Source: Rhodospirillaceae bacterium (GTDB taxonomy: Bacteria; Pseudomonadota; Alphaproteobacteria; Rhodospirillales; Rhodospirillaceae). From it: DNA of 64,000 bases. Both the position numbers and the translations under genes were made by a program. Within the stretch, counting starts at the first letter, position 1, and every line of letters starts with the position of its first letter. Shown one piece after another: positions 24,559 through 34,356 of the stretch. The notes under the pieces are model-generated. The model was given only the letters and a program-made list of their open reading frames with translations. It searched no databases and had not been told where the DNA came from. The stretch lies in assembly GCA_947476695.1 (NCBI GenBank), contig CANJRD010000008.1:62001-126000 (forward strand), given 5' to 3'.

Positions 24559-27177
24559 TTAGACGCCCAGCCGACGCTGTGCGCGCGGCGGCGCCCCGAG
24601 TAGCGCGGGCAACACAATGAGGGTCGTCAGCAGCGTGTAGCCGAGCGCGAGACTAAGCAAAACGCCAAGCCCGGCGGTGCCGGGATGCTTCGAGATCGCA
24701 AGACTTCCGAACGCACCGGCAGTCGTCAGCGCGCTGAAGATCATGCCCCGCGCCGCTGGCGAGGTCAGCAGCATGCCCTCGCCGTCGCGCCATGCGGCAA
24801 CGAGGTAAATGGGGAATGTCACGCCAACGCCGAGCAGCAGCGGCAGGCCGATGATATTGGCGAAGTTCAGAGCAAGGCCTGTGGCCGCGCAGGTGCCGAG
24901 CGTCAGCAAGGCCGCGAGCAACAGCGGCGCGAGAACGCGCAGCACATCGCCGATATCGCGCAGCACCGCGAGCAGCAGGAGCGTGATGGTGACCAGCGCC
25001 AGGCCCGCCGCGATGGCAAAGGCGCGCGTCACGATCTTGCCCGTCTCATAGATAATCACAGGCGGGCCGATGGCATCGGGTGCCACAGCCCGCACGGCAT
25101 TCACGAAGTCGGTCAGCGTGGTGATCTCGCGCGCGTCGCCGGCGGGGAAAAGCTGCACGCGGTAGCGACCATCGGCGGCGATCCAGCTGGCCTTGAGATC
25201 GTCCGGCATATTCTCCAGCGTCACCTTCTCCGGCGCGAGCGCATCGCGCAGCGGCGTGAGCGCGGCGTCGATATTGCCGACCAGGGAGGCCGAAAGCGCC
25301 GTCATCGTTTCGGGCTTCGCATCGGCCATCAGGCCGTCGAGCGCGACGATCAGCTTCTGCGCGGCGTCTTTCAGCGGCGCCATCTCCGGCGCCGCGCCAC
25401 CGGTCGCGATGAAGGTCGCGGCCTTCACGCGCAGCTCGGTCGCGGCAACAACAACCTCAGCCGGCGTCGGCGCGGGCGCAGGCGAGGCGTCGAGCACCGG
25501 CCCCAGGATGAGGCTGAGATCGTCGATCATCGCGAGCTTGGTCTCCTGATCCTCCGGGATCAGGTCGAACACCGTCAGCGCGTCGCGCACTTGCGGCAAT
25601 CCGCCGAGACGCTCCGACAAGGCGCGCGCCTCCTCGCCGGTCTTGGTGAGCACGCTCACGGTGTTTGGCGTGGCCCAGGTGTCGCCCATCAGATCGAGGA
25701 TGGTGGACATGGACTCGCTGGTGGGGTCCTTCAGCTTCAAAGGATCGAAATCAAACGTCAGGCGCGGCACGATCGCGGCGGCGACCAGGGCGATGGCGAC
25801 CGTCGCCATGAGCACCGCTTTGCGACGGCGCAGCAGCGTCTCATTCAGCGGCGCGGCCCAGGCGTAGCCGATTTCCTTGCTTTCGCCGCCCGCGCCGAAG
25901 GTGCGCAGAATTGCCGGAAGCACGGTGAAGGTCGCGATCAGGGCGATCAGCATGCCACCGCCGGCGATCACGCCCAATTGCGCCACGCCGCGATAGTCGG
26001 TGGGCAGGAACGAGAAGAACCCCAGCGCCGTCGCGACGGCCGCGAGCAGCAACGGCCGCGCCATCGCCGCGCCGGTGACGCTGAGCGCCTCGCCCAGGTC
26101 GAGGCCGCCGTGCCGTTCCGCGCGATAGCGCATCAGGAACTGGATGGCGAAATCCACCGCGATACCGACGAACATCACGGCGAAGGCCATCGAGATCAGG
26201 TTGAGTTCGCCGACCGCCAGCGTGGCCCAGCCGAGGGTGTAGACAAGCCCCAACACCAGCGTCGTCACCGCCGCAAGAACAAGCGCCACTGAGCCCAGCG
26301 CGAGGTACAGCAACGTGGCCACGAACAGCAGCGCGGCGATGCAGGAGATGGTCGTGCCTTCCGCGACCGTCGCGAATTCCTCGTCATTGAGCGGCACTTC
26401 GCCCGTCAACCGCACGCGATAGCCATTTTCGGGCGTCAAGCCGAGCTCCCGCGCCTTTTCACGGATCGCCGAGGTCGCCGCACCGCCCTGCTCGAGCGAT
26501 TCCGTATCCAGCACGGTCTGCGTCAGGACGAATGAGCGGGGCGCTTGATCGGGCGGCGACAGGCCGGCCATCAAGCCCGTCCAGTCGATCGCTTTCGCGC
26601 GACCGGCGCGAACACTCTCGATCACATCCGCAGCCTGGTCCGCCGCCGGGGCGAGGCCCAGCGCGGCGGGGTTGCCCTCCGCCGCGGCGTCGAAAGCAAC
26701 CGAGAGCAGATGGAACAAGCCGCGCGCGCTGCGATCCGCGGCAATCGCACCCAGCATGGGCTGCGCCTTGGCCAGGTTGGCGCTGAGTTCGTCGAGTTCC
26801 TCGGCCTTGAGATACAGCAGTCCGTTGTGCGCGAAGAACGCGCCGCCCTCGGGGTTGCGGACGGAGCGGAACAGGTCCTTGCGCGGCGCCAAGGCGGCGG
26901 CGAGTTTATCGGCCGCCCCTTGCGCCTGCATCTTCGTCGGCGCGTCGATCACCGCGATGGTCAGGTCGGTATCCGCCGGGAACTGCTTGTCGTAGGCCTC
27001 GCCGACTTTCAGGAACGGCAAATCCTGATTGAACAGCGCATCGGTGTCGGTGTTCATCCCCAAGCGGTCGACGGTCAAAGCCATCGACAACGCCGCCAGC
27101 AGCAGCGCCACCGCAAGCGCCGCGCCGCGCCGTTGATGGCTCTGGACCACGAGCCAGCGTGCGAAAGAGGTCAACAT
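24559..27177 (-). CDS. hpnN: HpnN, RND-family hopanoid exporter
   Basis: HpnN is the resistance-nodulation-division (MMPL-like) transporter that moves hopanoids to the outer membrane. The 872-residue protein has the two-fold RND layout: a first membrane helix (about 18-38), a periplasmic loop with NTDTDALFNQDLPFLKVGE, a helical bundle around residues 270-420 (AVMFVGIAVDFAIQFLMRYRAE, an RND signature), a second large periplasmic loop and a second helical bundle from about 700 to the end (ALVTITLLLLAVLRDIGD, LPLLLGVGVTFPIYL). It starts nine bases after the GT39-like gene stop, so it is probably transcribed with that gene and the secreted proteins. Confidence 0.94.
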   Translation of the reverse strand: MLTSFARWLVVQSHQRRGAALAVALLLAALSMALTVDRLGMNTDTDALFNQDLPFLKVGEAYDKQFPADTDLTIAVIDAPTKMQAQGAADKLAAALAPRKDLFRSVRNPEGGAFFAHNGLLYLKAEELDELSANLAKAQPMLGAIAADRSARGLFHLLSVAFDAAAEGNPAALGLAPAADQAADVIESVRAGRAKAIDWTGLMAGLSPPDQAPRSFVLTQTVLDTESLEQGGAATSAIREKARELGLTPENGYRVRLTGEVPLNDEEFATVAEGTTISCIAALLFVATLLYLALGSVALVLAAVTTLVLGLVYTLGWATLAVGELNLISMAFAVMFVGIAVDFAIQFLMRYRAERHGGLDLGEALSVTGAAMARPLLLAAVATALGFFSFLPTDYRGVAQLGVIAGGGMLIALIATFTVLPAILRTFGAGGESKEIGYAWAAPLNETLLRRRKAVLMATVAIALVAAAIVPRLTFDFDPLKLKDPTSESMSTILDLMGDTWATPNTVSVLTKTGEEARALSERLGGLPQVRDALTVFDLIPEDQETKLAMIDDLSLILGPVLDASPAPAPTPAEVVVAATELRVKAATFIATGGAAPEMAPLKDAAQKLIVALDGLMADAKPETMTALSASLVGNIDAALTPLRDALAPEKVTLENMPDDLKASWIAADGRYRVQLFPAGDAREITTLTDFVNAVRAVAPDAIGPPVIIYETGKIVTRAFAIAAGLALVTITLLLLAVLRDIGDVLRVLAPLLLAALLTLGTCAATGLALNFANIIGLPLLLGVGVTFPIYLVAAWRDGEGMLLTSPAARGMIFSALTTAGAFGSLAISKHPGTAGLGVLLSLALGYTLLTTLIVLPALLGAPPRAQRRLGV

Positions 27178-27186
27178 AACGGGACC

Positions 27187-28857
27187 CTAGGGCGTCGGGG
27201 CCGGTTCATCAACGCCCGGGGTGGGCTTGCGCGTATAGATCGCGACGGACCAGCCCAGGAAAATCGCCCGGGTGCGCAGGTCGAAGGCGAGTTCAAGTGC
27301 GGCGGCGGTGGGGTAGTCGGCGATACCGCTGCCCTCTTGGAGGACGATGGTATCGAAGCCGCCGTTGAGCCATTGCTGCAACGTCTCGCGGGTCCAGAGC
27401 GATTCCCCGGCAACGGCCTTCAGCACGTCATTCCGGGTCAACGGATCGAGATCGGGGCGCAGCTCACGGAAACTCTGGCGGATGTTCAGGCTTTGCACCG
27501 CCGGCTGCCGCCCGGCCCGGAATACCGCATAAGCCAACGCCGGCTGCGTATGCAGCACGAGCACCGGCTTATCCGCCGGCGTAATCCCCGCGATGACTTG
27601 GGCGAATTGCTCGATCTCGACCGCTTCGCGTACCGGCTGGTACTGATGCAACATCGGCTCGGGAAACAGGCGGTAGGGATTTGGCTGCGCCGACACCCGG
27701 ATCAGTGAGCCGAAGGCATTCAACCCTATCGCCGCGGCGGCCATCAGCACCACGGCGGGCATCGCCGGCAGCGCGCGCGCGCGACAAGCTTGCCAGACCG
27801 CGACCAGCACCAAGGCCCCATCCACCGCGCCGACGCCCACGAAGTAGTTCGTGTACATCAACGCGCATGTGCTGCAGTACCCGGCGGAGCCGATGAAATG
27901 CGTGATCGCCAGGGTAAAGAAAGCCGCCGCGAAAATGGCGCCAAGCTTGCGCGAGGCAAATGGCGCCAGCAACGCCAGCACGATCGTCCCCAGGTACGGC
28001 AGCAGGAACGAGATCGCAAAATTCTCCCACGACAGAGACGCCAGATCGATCCGCAGGAGCGCCGCGGAATCGGTGGCGGTTTGAATCAGCTGGAAGTCGC
28101 GGGGCAGCATGTGGAGCGTGTCGAGGATCGGCACCACCCCCGGCAGGCGCGCCGCGTAGTGGCCGAGCTTTGCCGGAAAGAGCAGCAACGTCGCGATGCT
28201 CGCCGCCAGCGAGACCCCCGCGACGATGGCCGTATGCAAGACCCGCTTCCTGCCGATGGCAAAGATGTAGAGCGGCGCCAGCAGTCCGACCGCCAGGATC
28301 ATGTTCTGGCGATAGAAGAACAGCGCCCAGAACGTCAGGCCGAGGGCTGCGGAAACGCCCACACCCGGCGGCGCCGCGATCAGGATGAGCCAGACGGCCA
28401 GCAACGTCAGGCAAGCCACTGTCGCCAGCGGAGCGGCGGTGGCGAAGTAGTAGGCCGTGGTCGGCGTGAGCAGGTAGATCGCCGTCGTCAGTAGGGCGAC
28501 GGCCGCGTTGCCGGTCAACCGCCGGCAAATGAGAAACAGCAATCCGCCGCTTAGGCCGCCGATGACCGCCGACATGGTTCGGCCGGCCTCAAGGCTTGTG
28601 CCAAATACCTTCTCGAACAGACCGAGCTGATAGAAGAACAGCGGCATGTACCAGGTGGCATCCCGGTCGCTGTAAGGCGGCATCAGTCCATTAATGTACC
28701 ACCAGGCTTTGACGATGTAGGTGGCTTCGTCCGTCCAGGCCCGGCCGTACAGCACCGCATAGCCCGCCATCGCGGCGTATGCGATTGCGACGAACGTCAG
28801 CCCCGCGGCAATGCGGGCCTGGGAAGGAATGGGTGCTGGGGCCGCGTCGCCGACCAA
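27187..28857 (-). CDS. GT39/ArnT-type membrane glycosyltransferase
   Basis: A polytopic GT-C protein of about 556 residues with roughly 11 membrane segments. The amino-terminal loop has AWTDEATYIVKAWWYINGL, the acidic motif of dolichyl/undecaprenyl-phosphate-sugar transferases such as ArnT and PMT, and the carboxyl-terminal about 150 residues are soluble (PNPYRLFPEPMLHQYQPVRE onward). The start is uncertain: TTG at 28857 leaves four bases after the secreted-protein stop, whereas a GTG at 28911 or ATG at 28923 would overlap that gene by 50 to 62 bases with an arginine-rich noise-like head. It could glycosylate the secreted proteins encoded just upstream, or lipid A or hopanoids. Confidence 0.8.
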   Translation of the reverse strand: MVGDAAPAPIPSQARIAAGLTFVAIAYAAMAGYAVLYGRAWTDEATYIVKAWWYINGLMPPYSDRDATWYMPLFFYQLGLFEKVFGTSLEAGRTMSAVIGGLSGGLLFLICRRLTGNAAVALLTTAIYLLTPTTAYYFATAAPLATVACLTLLAVWLILIAAPPGVGVSAALGLTFWALFFYRQNMILAVGLLAPLYIFAIGRKRVLHTAIVAGVSLAASIATLLLFPAKLGHYAARLPGVVPILDTLHMLPRDFQLIQTATDSAALLRIDLASLSWENFAISFLLPYLGTIVLALLAPFASRKLGAIFAAAFFTLAITHFIGSAGYCSTCALMYTNYFVGVGAVDGALVLVAVWQACRARALPAMPAVVLMAAAAIGLNAFGSLIRVSAQPNPYRLFPEPMLHQYQPVREAVEIEQFAQVIAGITPADKPVLVLHTQPALAYAVFRAGRQPAVQSLNIRQSFRELRPDLDPLTRNDVLKAVAGESLWTRETLQQWLNGGFDTIVLQEGSGIADYPTAAALELAFDLRTRAIFLGWSVAIYTRKPTPGVDEPAPTP

Positions 28858-28861
28858 ACGC

Positions 28862-30925
28862 TCAACGCTGGTCGGACGGCGTGACCGGCGTCGGCGTCGA
28901 GGACGAGCCACCGCTGAACGCACAAACCGTATTCATATCCGTGACAACCCCGGCCTGCTGATTGGTGACGCGGTGCTGAAGATAACCCGCCGACGCCCCC
29001 TGCAGCGTGACGACATAGTGCAGCACGCTGCCCGTCGGCACGATACCGGATGCCGTTTCGATGGTCGACATCGGAAGCACCAACTCCCCGTTCGGCGGGA
29101 TCGAGGCGGTGGGATAGGTCCCCAGGGCCTGGCCGTCGGCCGCATCGCCGATCGCCAGGGCGAACGTCGTCGCCGTGGTCCCGGTATTGTGGATCACGAC
29201 TTGACTGGGATAGCCCTCCAACCGCGATGAATGCACGTTCACCAGCCGCAGCGGCGGCGCCGTGACACTGGAATCGCAGTTGCTGAGATTCGTCAGCACC
29301 CCGTCGACCGCCCGGAACAATACGTGTTGGAAGGTGCCGGTGAAATTCGGCTGGATCGTCGCGGAATAATACGCGGGCGCGGTGAACGGCGTCTTGCTGT
29401 CCGACTCCAGAAGCGAAAGCGCGAACTGCGGCGAGGCCGCCGCGGCGATCGGTGGGCTGGTCCACTGGGTCAGTGTCTCGCCGGTGAGGTAATCGGCCAG
29501 CGTCACCGTCACGGTGCCCGGCGTACTGCCGCCATTATAGAAGCGGAACATCGACTGCCCGCTGGTCTGTGTGGACGAATAGACCGCGCCCAGACGCAGG
29601 ACACTGGCGGCGGAACCGCCACCACCGCCGAAGTTCGCGGTGACGGTGGCGTCTTCTTTCACGGTCACCAGGCAGGTGTTCGCGGTGATCGGCGTGCAGC
29701 CGGTCCACCCGGAGAACTGCGCCCCGCCGGACGCCACGGCGGTCAGGACCACCGCCTGATTGTGCTTGAAATCCGAGAAGCAAATCGAGGTACAGCTGAT
29801 GCCGCCGGGGCTGCTGTTCACCGCGCCCCCACCCGTCACACCAACCGCCAATCGATGCGAGGCCGCGGCGTTGTCGGAGGGATTGCCCGGCGTGGTCGAC
29901 GTCAGCGTGAAGATCGCCGTGACGGTCTTGTTCTCGTTCATGACGACCGCGCAGGTCGCGATCGCCGAGCAGCCGCCGCCCACCCATTGCGAGAATGTTG
30001 AATCGCTGGTCGCAGTGGCGTTCAGCGTCACGACGGCGCCGGCCGGATAGGTTCCGCTCGACGGCGTGACGGCGACCGTGCCCGTGCCCGTGCCCGCCTT
30101 CTTGGTCGTCAACGTGTAGGTGGCGTCGGAAGGTCCGGTGGCCACCGGGGCGCCGAATACGGCGCTGATGGTGGTGTTCGCGACCATCGCCACGGTGCAG
30201 GTCGAGATGCCGACGCCCGCGCTGCAATTCGCGCCCTGCCACGAGACGGCGGAGGTGGGGGATGCCGCCGTGGCGGTGAGTGTGACGTTGGTGCCGGACA
30301 GGAACGTCGAAAGCTTGGCCGTGCCCGCGGTGGTGGCGCTCAACGCGTTCGGGGACAGGTCGACAGTGCCGGTGCCGCCGTTGCTGATGATGCCGGTCGT
30401 CAGGATAAAGCGCGGCGTGGCGGTCACGGCGTGGCGGGAGGGAATGTCTTCCACCTCCAGGCCTCGGGCCAGATCCGTCACCAGACCACTGAGCTTGATC
30501 GTGCCGCCGGCCGTATTGAGGATGGTTGCGTTCGTATAAGTCAGGCCGGCGATGCTGATGCCGGTGAGCACGGTTCCGCCGGTTGGAGTGCAGCGGATGA
30601 CGAGTTTGTCCACGAAACTCGTCGTGCTGCAGATCGACGCATCGGGCGTGCCCGTCAGCGAGATCGTCGGCGTCGACGTGGTCGCGAAGCTAGCGCCCGA
30701 GACCAGGAGCTGCAGATTGAGCGGCAGCGAGGGTGTGAAGGGGTTCTGGAGTTTGATCTGGACGGACTGCGGCCCGATGTTTGTCGCGTTGCTGATGTTC
30801 GCCGGCACCGTGACCGCGGTGAGTCCGGTGATCGTGCCTGCCGCCGCCATCGACGGGGGAAGCAGAACGCCCATGGCGAGCGCCGCGATGCGCAGGGATC
30901 GAGAAAACAGCCGGCTTAAAATCAT
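28862..30925 (-). CDS. Secreted surface-type protein with InlB-B-like repeats (paralogue 1)
   Basis: A 687-residue exported protein. Signal peptide: basic start, hydrophobic core ALAMGVLLPPS, AMAAA cleavage region. Then an amino domain (GPQSVQIKLQNPFTP, about residues 40-150), three divergent InlB B-type repeats of about 75 residues (about 200-440; each with SW/QW..C..C and a TVTAIFTL/TVTANFGG end), and a carboxyl domain (about 445-670) with LRLGAVYSSTQTSGQSMFRFYNGG and NVHSSRLEGYPSQVVI, ending in a TPTPVTPSDQR tail. Domains 1 and 3 are homologous to the neighbour at 31148. The ATG at 30925 has GGCGGGG upstream; the frame is open to 30973. Confidence 0.8.
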   Translation of the reverse strand: MILSRLFSRSLRIAALAMGVLLPPSMAAAGTITGLTAVTVPANISNATNIGPQSVQIKLQNPFTPSLPLNLQLLVSGASFATTSTPTISLTGTPDASICSTTSFVDKLVIRCTPTGGTVLTGISIAGLTYTNATILNTAGGTIKLSGLVTDLARGLEVEDIPSRHAVTATPRFILTTGIISNGGTGTVDLSPNALSATTAGTAKLSTFLSGTNVTLTATAASPTSAVSWQGANCSAGVGISTCTVAMVANTTISAVFGAPVATGPSDATYTLTTKKAGTGTGTVAVTPSSGTYPAGAVVTLNATATSDSTFSQWVGGGCSAIATCAVVMNENKTVTAIFTLTSTTPGNPSDNAAASHRLAVGVTGGGAVNSSPGGISCTSICFSDFKHNQAVVLTAVASGGAQFSGWTGCTPITANTCLVTVKEDATVTANFGGGGGSAASVLRLGAVYSSTQTSGQSMFRFYNGGSTPGTVTVTLADYLTGETLTQWTSPPIAAAASPQFALSLLESDSKTPFTAPAYYSATIQPNFTGTFQHVLFRAVDGVLTNLSNCDSSVTAPPLRLVNVHSSRLEGYPSQVVIHNTGTTATTFALAIGDAADGQALGTYPTASIPPNGELVLPMSTIETASGIVPTGSVLHYVVTLQGASAGYLQHRVTNQQAGVVTDMNTVCAFSGGSSSTPTPVTPSDQR

Positions 30926-31147
30926 GATCCCCGCCTTGCGTCCGATCCCTCGGCGGGATCGCTCCATTACCACTACGGGGCGTGAGTTAATTTCCTAGAA
31001 ACAATTGTAAATGTGCCTAAAGACGTTGCTGCTATCGGGAGTAGGCCAAACTCTCGCATGAGCCGAAACCCGCGCGTCTTTGCAATCGCATAAGCGGCGC
31101 GGGCGGAGCCAAGCGGCGTTGCGCGGCCCGGCTCCACCCAAACATTT

Positions 31148-32446
31148 TTAGCGACGATCCGACGGCGTGGACGGCGTCGGCGAGGTCGTCGTCGATGTAC
31201 TGAAGGTGCACACCGTGCTCATGTCGGTGATGACGGCCGCCTGCTGATTATTCACGCGGTGCTGCAGATACCCGGTGAACGCGCTCTGTACCGAAATGAC
31301 CAAGTGCAGCTGATCGCTGGTGGGCGTGACCTTCGCCGCGGTTTCGATGTTCGAGACCGCCAGCACCAGTTCGCCATTCGCCGGAATGGCGGTCGTTGAA
31401 TAGGTGCCGAGGCTTGTGCCGTCGCGCGCATCGTTCACCGCCACGTTGGCAATCGCCGCCGCGGTGCCGGTGTTGTAGATCACGACTGTGCTGGGGAACC
31501 CGTTCGCCGCAAGACGCGACGAGTGCACGTTCACGACCCGCGACGCCGCCGCCGTGATGCCGGAATCGCACGTGCTGAGATTGGTCAGCACGCCGTCCGA
31601 CGGGCGATACAGCACGTGCTGGAACGTGCCGGCGAACGTCGGCGCCACCCCGAGGGAGTAGTAATCGGGCTTGGTGAAGGATGCGGGCGTGCCTTCGGAT
31701 TCCAAGGTGGAGATCGGATATTGCCGCGCGGCGCCCGGGGCGATGGAGGGGCTGGTCCAGGTCGTCAGCTTCTCGCCGGTGGCGTAATCCGACAGCGTGA
31801 CCGTGACGGTGCCAGCGGCCTTACCGCCGTTGTAGAAACGCACGAGCGACTGCGCACTCGACTGCGTCGTCGAATAGACCGCACCCTGGCGCAGCGTCAC
31901 GTTGGACGTGGCGGTGCTGCCGCTGCTGGTGGTCGTACGCGTGACGACGGCGGTAGAGGAAACTTCTTCGAACGTACCGACCGAGGCGGCCGAAAGGCCA
32001 CCGCTCAGTTTGATCGAACCGCCGACAACGTTGAGCGCCGTTGCATTCTTGTAGTTCAGAGCGGCAATCGTGACGCCTGTGATTGAAGCGCCGCCGGTCG
32101 GCGTGCACTGAACGCTGACAGCGTCTAACAAGATGGAAACGCTACAAATCGCCGCGGCGTCGAAAGTGGTGGAGCCCGTCAGCGTGATCGTCGGCGCGGT
32201 GGTCGTCACGAATTCCGCGCCCGTGATACCGAGACGGAAAATCATCGGTCGGGACGCGGTCGACGGATTCGAGAAACCGATGTTCACCGACTGCGGACCA
32301 AGCGTCGAGGACGACGAACTGAAGTCAGTCGGAATGGTCACCGTGGTCGAACTGCTGATGGACCCGGCATGCGCCGCCGTGGCCGACAAACAGGCCAGCG
32401 CGACAAGCGCCCCGCGCGATGCAGCCCACAATGATCCGTTGCTCAT
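31148..32446 (-). CDS. Secreted surface-type protein, paralogue 2 (no repeats)
   Basis: A 432-residue exported protein. Signal peptide: MSNGSLWAASRGALVALAC, cleavage after THAG. It matches paralogue 1 over the amino domain (GPQSVNIGFSNPSTASRP) and the carboxyl domain (LRQGAVYSTTQSSAQSLVRFYNGG, FQHVLYRPSDGVLTNLSTCDSGIT, NVHSSRL, YLQHRVNNQQAAVITDM) and has a serine/threonine/proline tail ending TPSDRR. It lacks the InlB-like repeats. The ATG has GGGGGA seven bases upstream. The 196 bases before it hold its promoter region. Function unknown; the shared carboxyl domain is a candidate new export or adhesion module. Confidence 0.78.
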   Translation of the reverse strand: MSNGSLWAASRGALVALACLSATAAHAGSISSSTTVTIPTDFSSSSSTLGPQSVNIGFSNPSTASRPMIFRLGITGAEFVTTTAPTITLTGSTTFDAAAICSVSILLDAVSVQCTPTGGASITGVTIAALNYKNATALNVVGGSIKLSGGLSAASVGTFEEVSSTAVVTRTTTSSGSTATSNVTLRQGAVYSTTQSSAQSLVRFYNGGKAAGTVTVTLSDYATGEKLTTWTSPSIAPGAARQYPISTLESEGTPASFTKPDYYSLGVAPTFAGTFQHVLYRPSDGVLTNLSTCDSGITAAASRVVNVHSSRLAANGFPSTVVIYNTGTAAAIANVAVNDARDGTSLGTYSTTAIPANGELVLAVSNIETAAKVTPTSDQLHLVISVQSAFTGYLQHRVNNQQAAVITDMSTVCTFSTSTTTSPTPSTPSDRR

Positions 32447-32642
32447 GCGCGTATCCCCCGTCTCGACTATGGTCGGTCACCGCACACACTCGCAGCGGTG
32501 GCCAAGACGGCATCATAAGTAATGTCGGGGGCATTACCCGTAACAATTGAACTACAAGCAGCCGACCGCGCTGCTATCCATGGTTGGGAGGCGTGCGCCC
32601 GCCACGAAATGCGGTAAAGAGAGGCGCTTCGAAAGCGAGGCG

Positions 32643-33449
32643 TTAGTAGCCGTCGTCCGCGGACCAGTCGCGATCCCATCGCGCGTCGCGGGGCGTGTCC
32701 TTGCGCTGGAAGCGGATGTCGGCGGAAATGCGCGTGCCAACCGTGGCGTCCAGCGTGGCGTGGATAATGCTGGGCGAATGCACGACTACATCGCCCGCGG
32801 CGAAGTCGGCGGTCAGCCAGCGCTTACCGGTAACATCGGCAAGCCACTTCAGATCATGGGTGATCGGGCGGACGTCGCTGGTGCGATCCATCAGTGCGCC
32901 ATTGCGCACGCGGGCCGCCATGTCAGCGTCGGCATGCGAGCCTTCAAGATACATCAAGCTGCCGTTCTCGACGGAACACGCGCCCAGCGGCGTCCAGATC
33001 GTGACGACATCGGTCGGGGTGCCGTCGATGTAGGTGCCGTCGATATGGGCGCGGCTGGCGATGGAACGGCCTGGCACGAAATGACGCAGCGGGGTCCGGC
33101 GAATGGGCGCGACCTCCGCGCCCGTCAAACGCGCCGCCAGCGACTGGAACACGGGTTGCTCGACGAAGTCGCGGAATACCGACGTGCGCACGAATTCATA
33201 GGCCGGATGGCCTTTAGTGCCATGCGTCGGCAGCGGCTCCGCGTGCGCGGAAAATCGGGCGAGATAGGCATCGCGCAGCTGGATGACGGCATCGCCCGGC
33301 AGAACACCGCGCAGCAAGACATAGCCATCCTCGGCATAGCGCGCGCGCAAGGCTTCGTCGGCCGCCGCGAGGTCCGTCTCGCGCATGCGATCGAAATAGC
33401 GCGGCGTGTTGGGAATCGGTACGCCGTTGGATGTGACTGTCGAATTCAC
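32643..33449 (-). CDS. Phytanoyl-CoA dioxygenase (PhyH) family protein
   Basis: A 268-residue non-haem iron, 2-oxoglutarate-dependent oxygenase. The iron triad is H135/D137 in SRAHIDGTY and the distal H230 in HSPSIIHAT; R240 in GTRISAD would bind 2-oxoglutarate. GYVLLRGVLPGDAV is the usual amino segment. Such enzymes hydroxylate small molecules or lipids. It is transcribed in the same direction as hpnK and the secreted proteins, between them, so hydroxylation of a hopanoid is a reasonable but unproven idea. Confidence 0.88.
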   Translation of the reverse strand: MNSTVTSNGVPIPNTPRYFDRMRETDLAAADEALRARYAEDGYVLLRGVLPGDAVIQLRDAYLARFSAHAEPLPTHGTKGHPAYEFVRTSVFRDFVEQPVFQSLAARLTGAEVAPIRRTPLRHFVPGRSIASRAHIDGTYIDGTPTDVVTIWTPLGACSVENGSLMYLEGSHADADMAARVRNGALMDRTSDVRPITHDLKWLADVTGKRWLTADFAAGDVVVHSPSIIHATLDATVGTRISADIRFQRKDTPRDARWDRDWSADDGY

Positions 33450-33555
33450 GGGGGAAGATCGTCGCCTGTGGTGCGTTGGCGCGGAAATCTATCGGGACAG
33501 GCCAGGATTGCAAGGCGACATTGGTCCAAGTTGGCGCCCGGGCTCAGGGCCCGTC

Positions 33556-34356
33556 TTATAAGTCGCTGAAAACACTGAGTTTCAGGCCCAGAGCGTTGAT
33601 CCGCACCGCCACCGCCGGGCTGCGCAACGCAGCGAGTTCGCCCGTGCGGTCATAGTTGGGCTCCATCGCCATCAGGGCCTTCGTGGCAGTGGTGGCCGGA
33701 TGGAAATAGAACTCGGTCGTGCCCTCGCCGACAGCATCGAGCATGCTCAAAACTCTCGCTTCGGTCATGTGCCCCGTGGCCGCCAGCCCGGCCAGCCGAT
33801 CGTTGAACGTGAACCCACGGGCGCGCATCCGTGCCCGCATCAGCGCCACCCAGGGCGACAGAAGCAAGGCGCCCGGCTCATAGGGCAAGCGCATCCGTTT
33901 CACGCCGTGACGTTCCGCTTGGTCCATGACCATCTCAAGCACCACCGGGTGCACATGCATGTGGTTGTGGACGTTGACGTGATCGCAAGGGAGGCCCGTG
34001 GCCGCGAAGGCCGCGAACTGCGCGGCGATCTCGGCGCGCAGTTCGGTACGCGCCTGGGCGGAGAAAGCCCATCGCACGCTCGGCCCGACGAGATTTGACG
34101 GCAACTGACCCGACGCGTCGACAAGGTTCGGTATTTTTTCCGGCGGCAGTACGGGCGTGCCGTCGGCGACCACAACATGCAAACCGACCGCAAGCTTCGG
34201 GATTGTGCGCGCCATCGCGACGGCTTCCGCCGCGGCCGACGCGCCGACCATCAGACTCGCGGTCGTGAGCACGCCACCGGTATGGGCCGCGCGCACCGCT
34301 GTATTTACTTCTGGCACCAAGCCAAAGTCATCTGCGGTGAAGATGACACGCTTCAT
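33556..34356 (-). CDS. hpnK: HpnK, hopanoid-associated YdjC-type deacetylase
   Basis: HpnK removes the acetyl group from N-acetylglucosaminyl-bacteriohopanetetrol, between HpnI and HpnJ in the head-group route. The 266-residue protein begins MKRVIFTADDFGLVPEVN (D9/D10, the metal-site DD of the YdjC/ChbG fold) and has the histidine cluster HNHMHVHP at residues 130-137; FHPATTATKAL near residue 218 is also family text. It is divergent from hpnA with 171 bases of low-GC DNA between them. Confidence 0.93.
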   Translation of the reverse strand: MKRVIFTADDFGLVPEVNTAVRAAHTGGVLTTASLMVGASAAAEAVAMARTIPKLAVGLHVVVADGTPVLPPEKIPNLVDASGQLPSNLVGPSVRWAFSAQARTELRAEIAAQFAAFAATGLPCDHVNVHNHMHVHPVVLEMVMDQAERHGVKRMRLPYEPGALLLSPWVALMRARMRARGFTFNDRLAGLAATGHMTEARVLSMLDAVGEGTTEFYFHPATTATKALMAMEPNYDRTGELAALRSPAVAVRINALGLKLSVFSDL

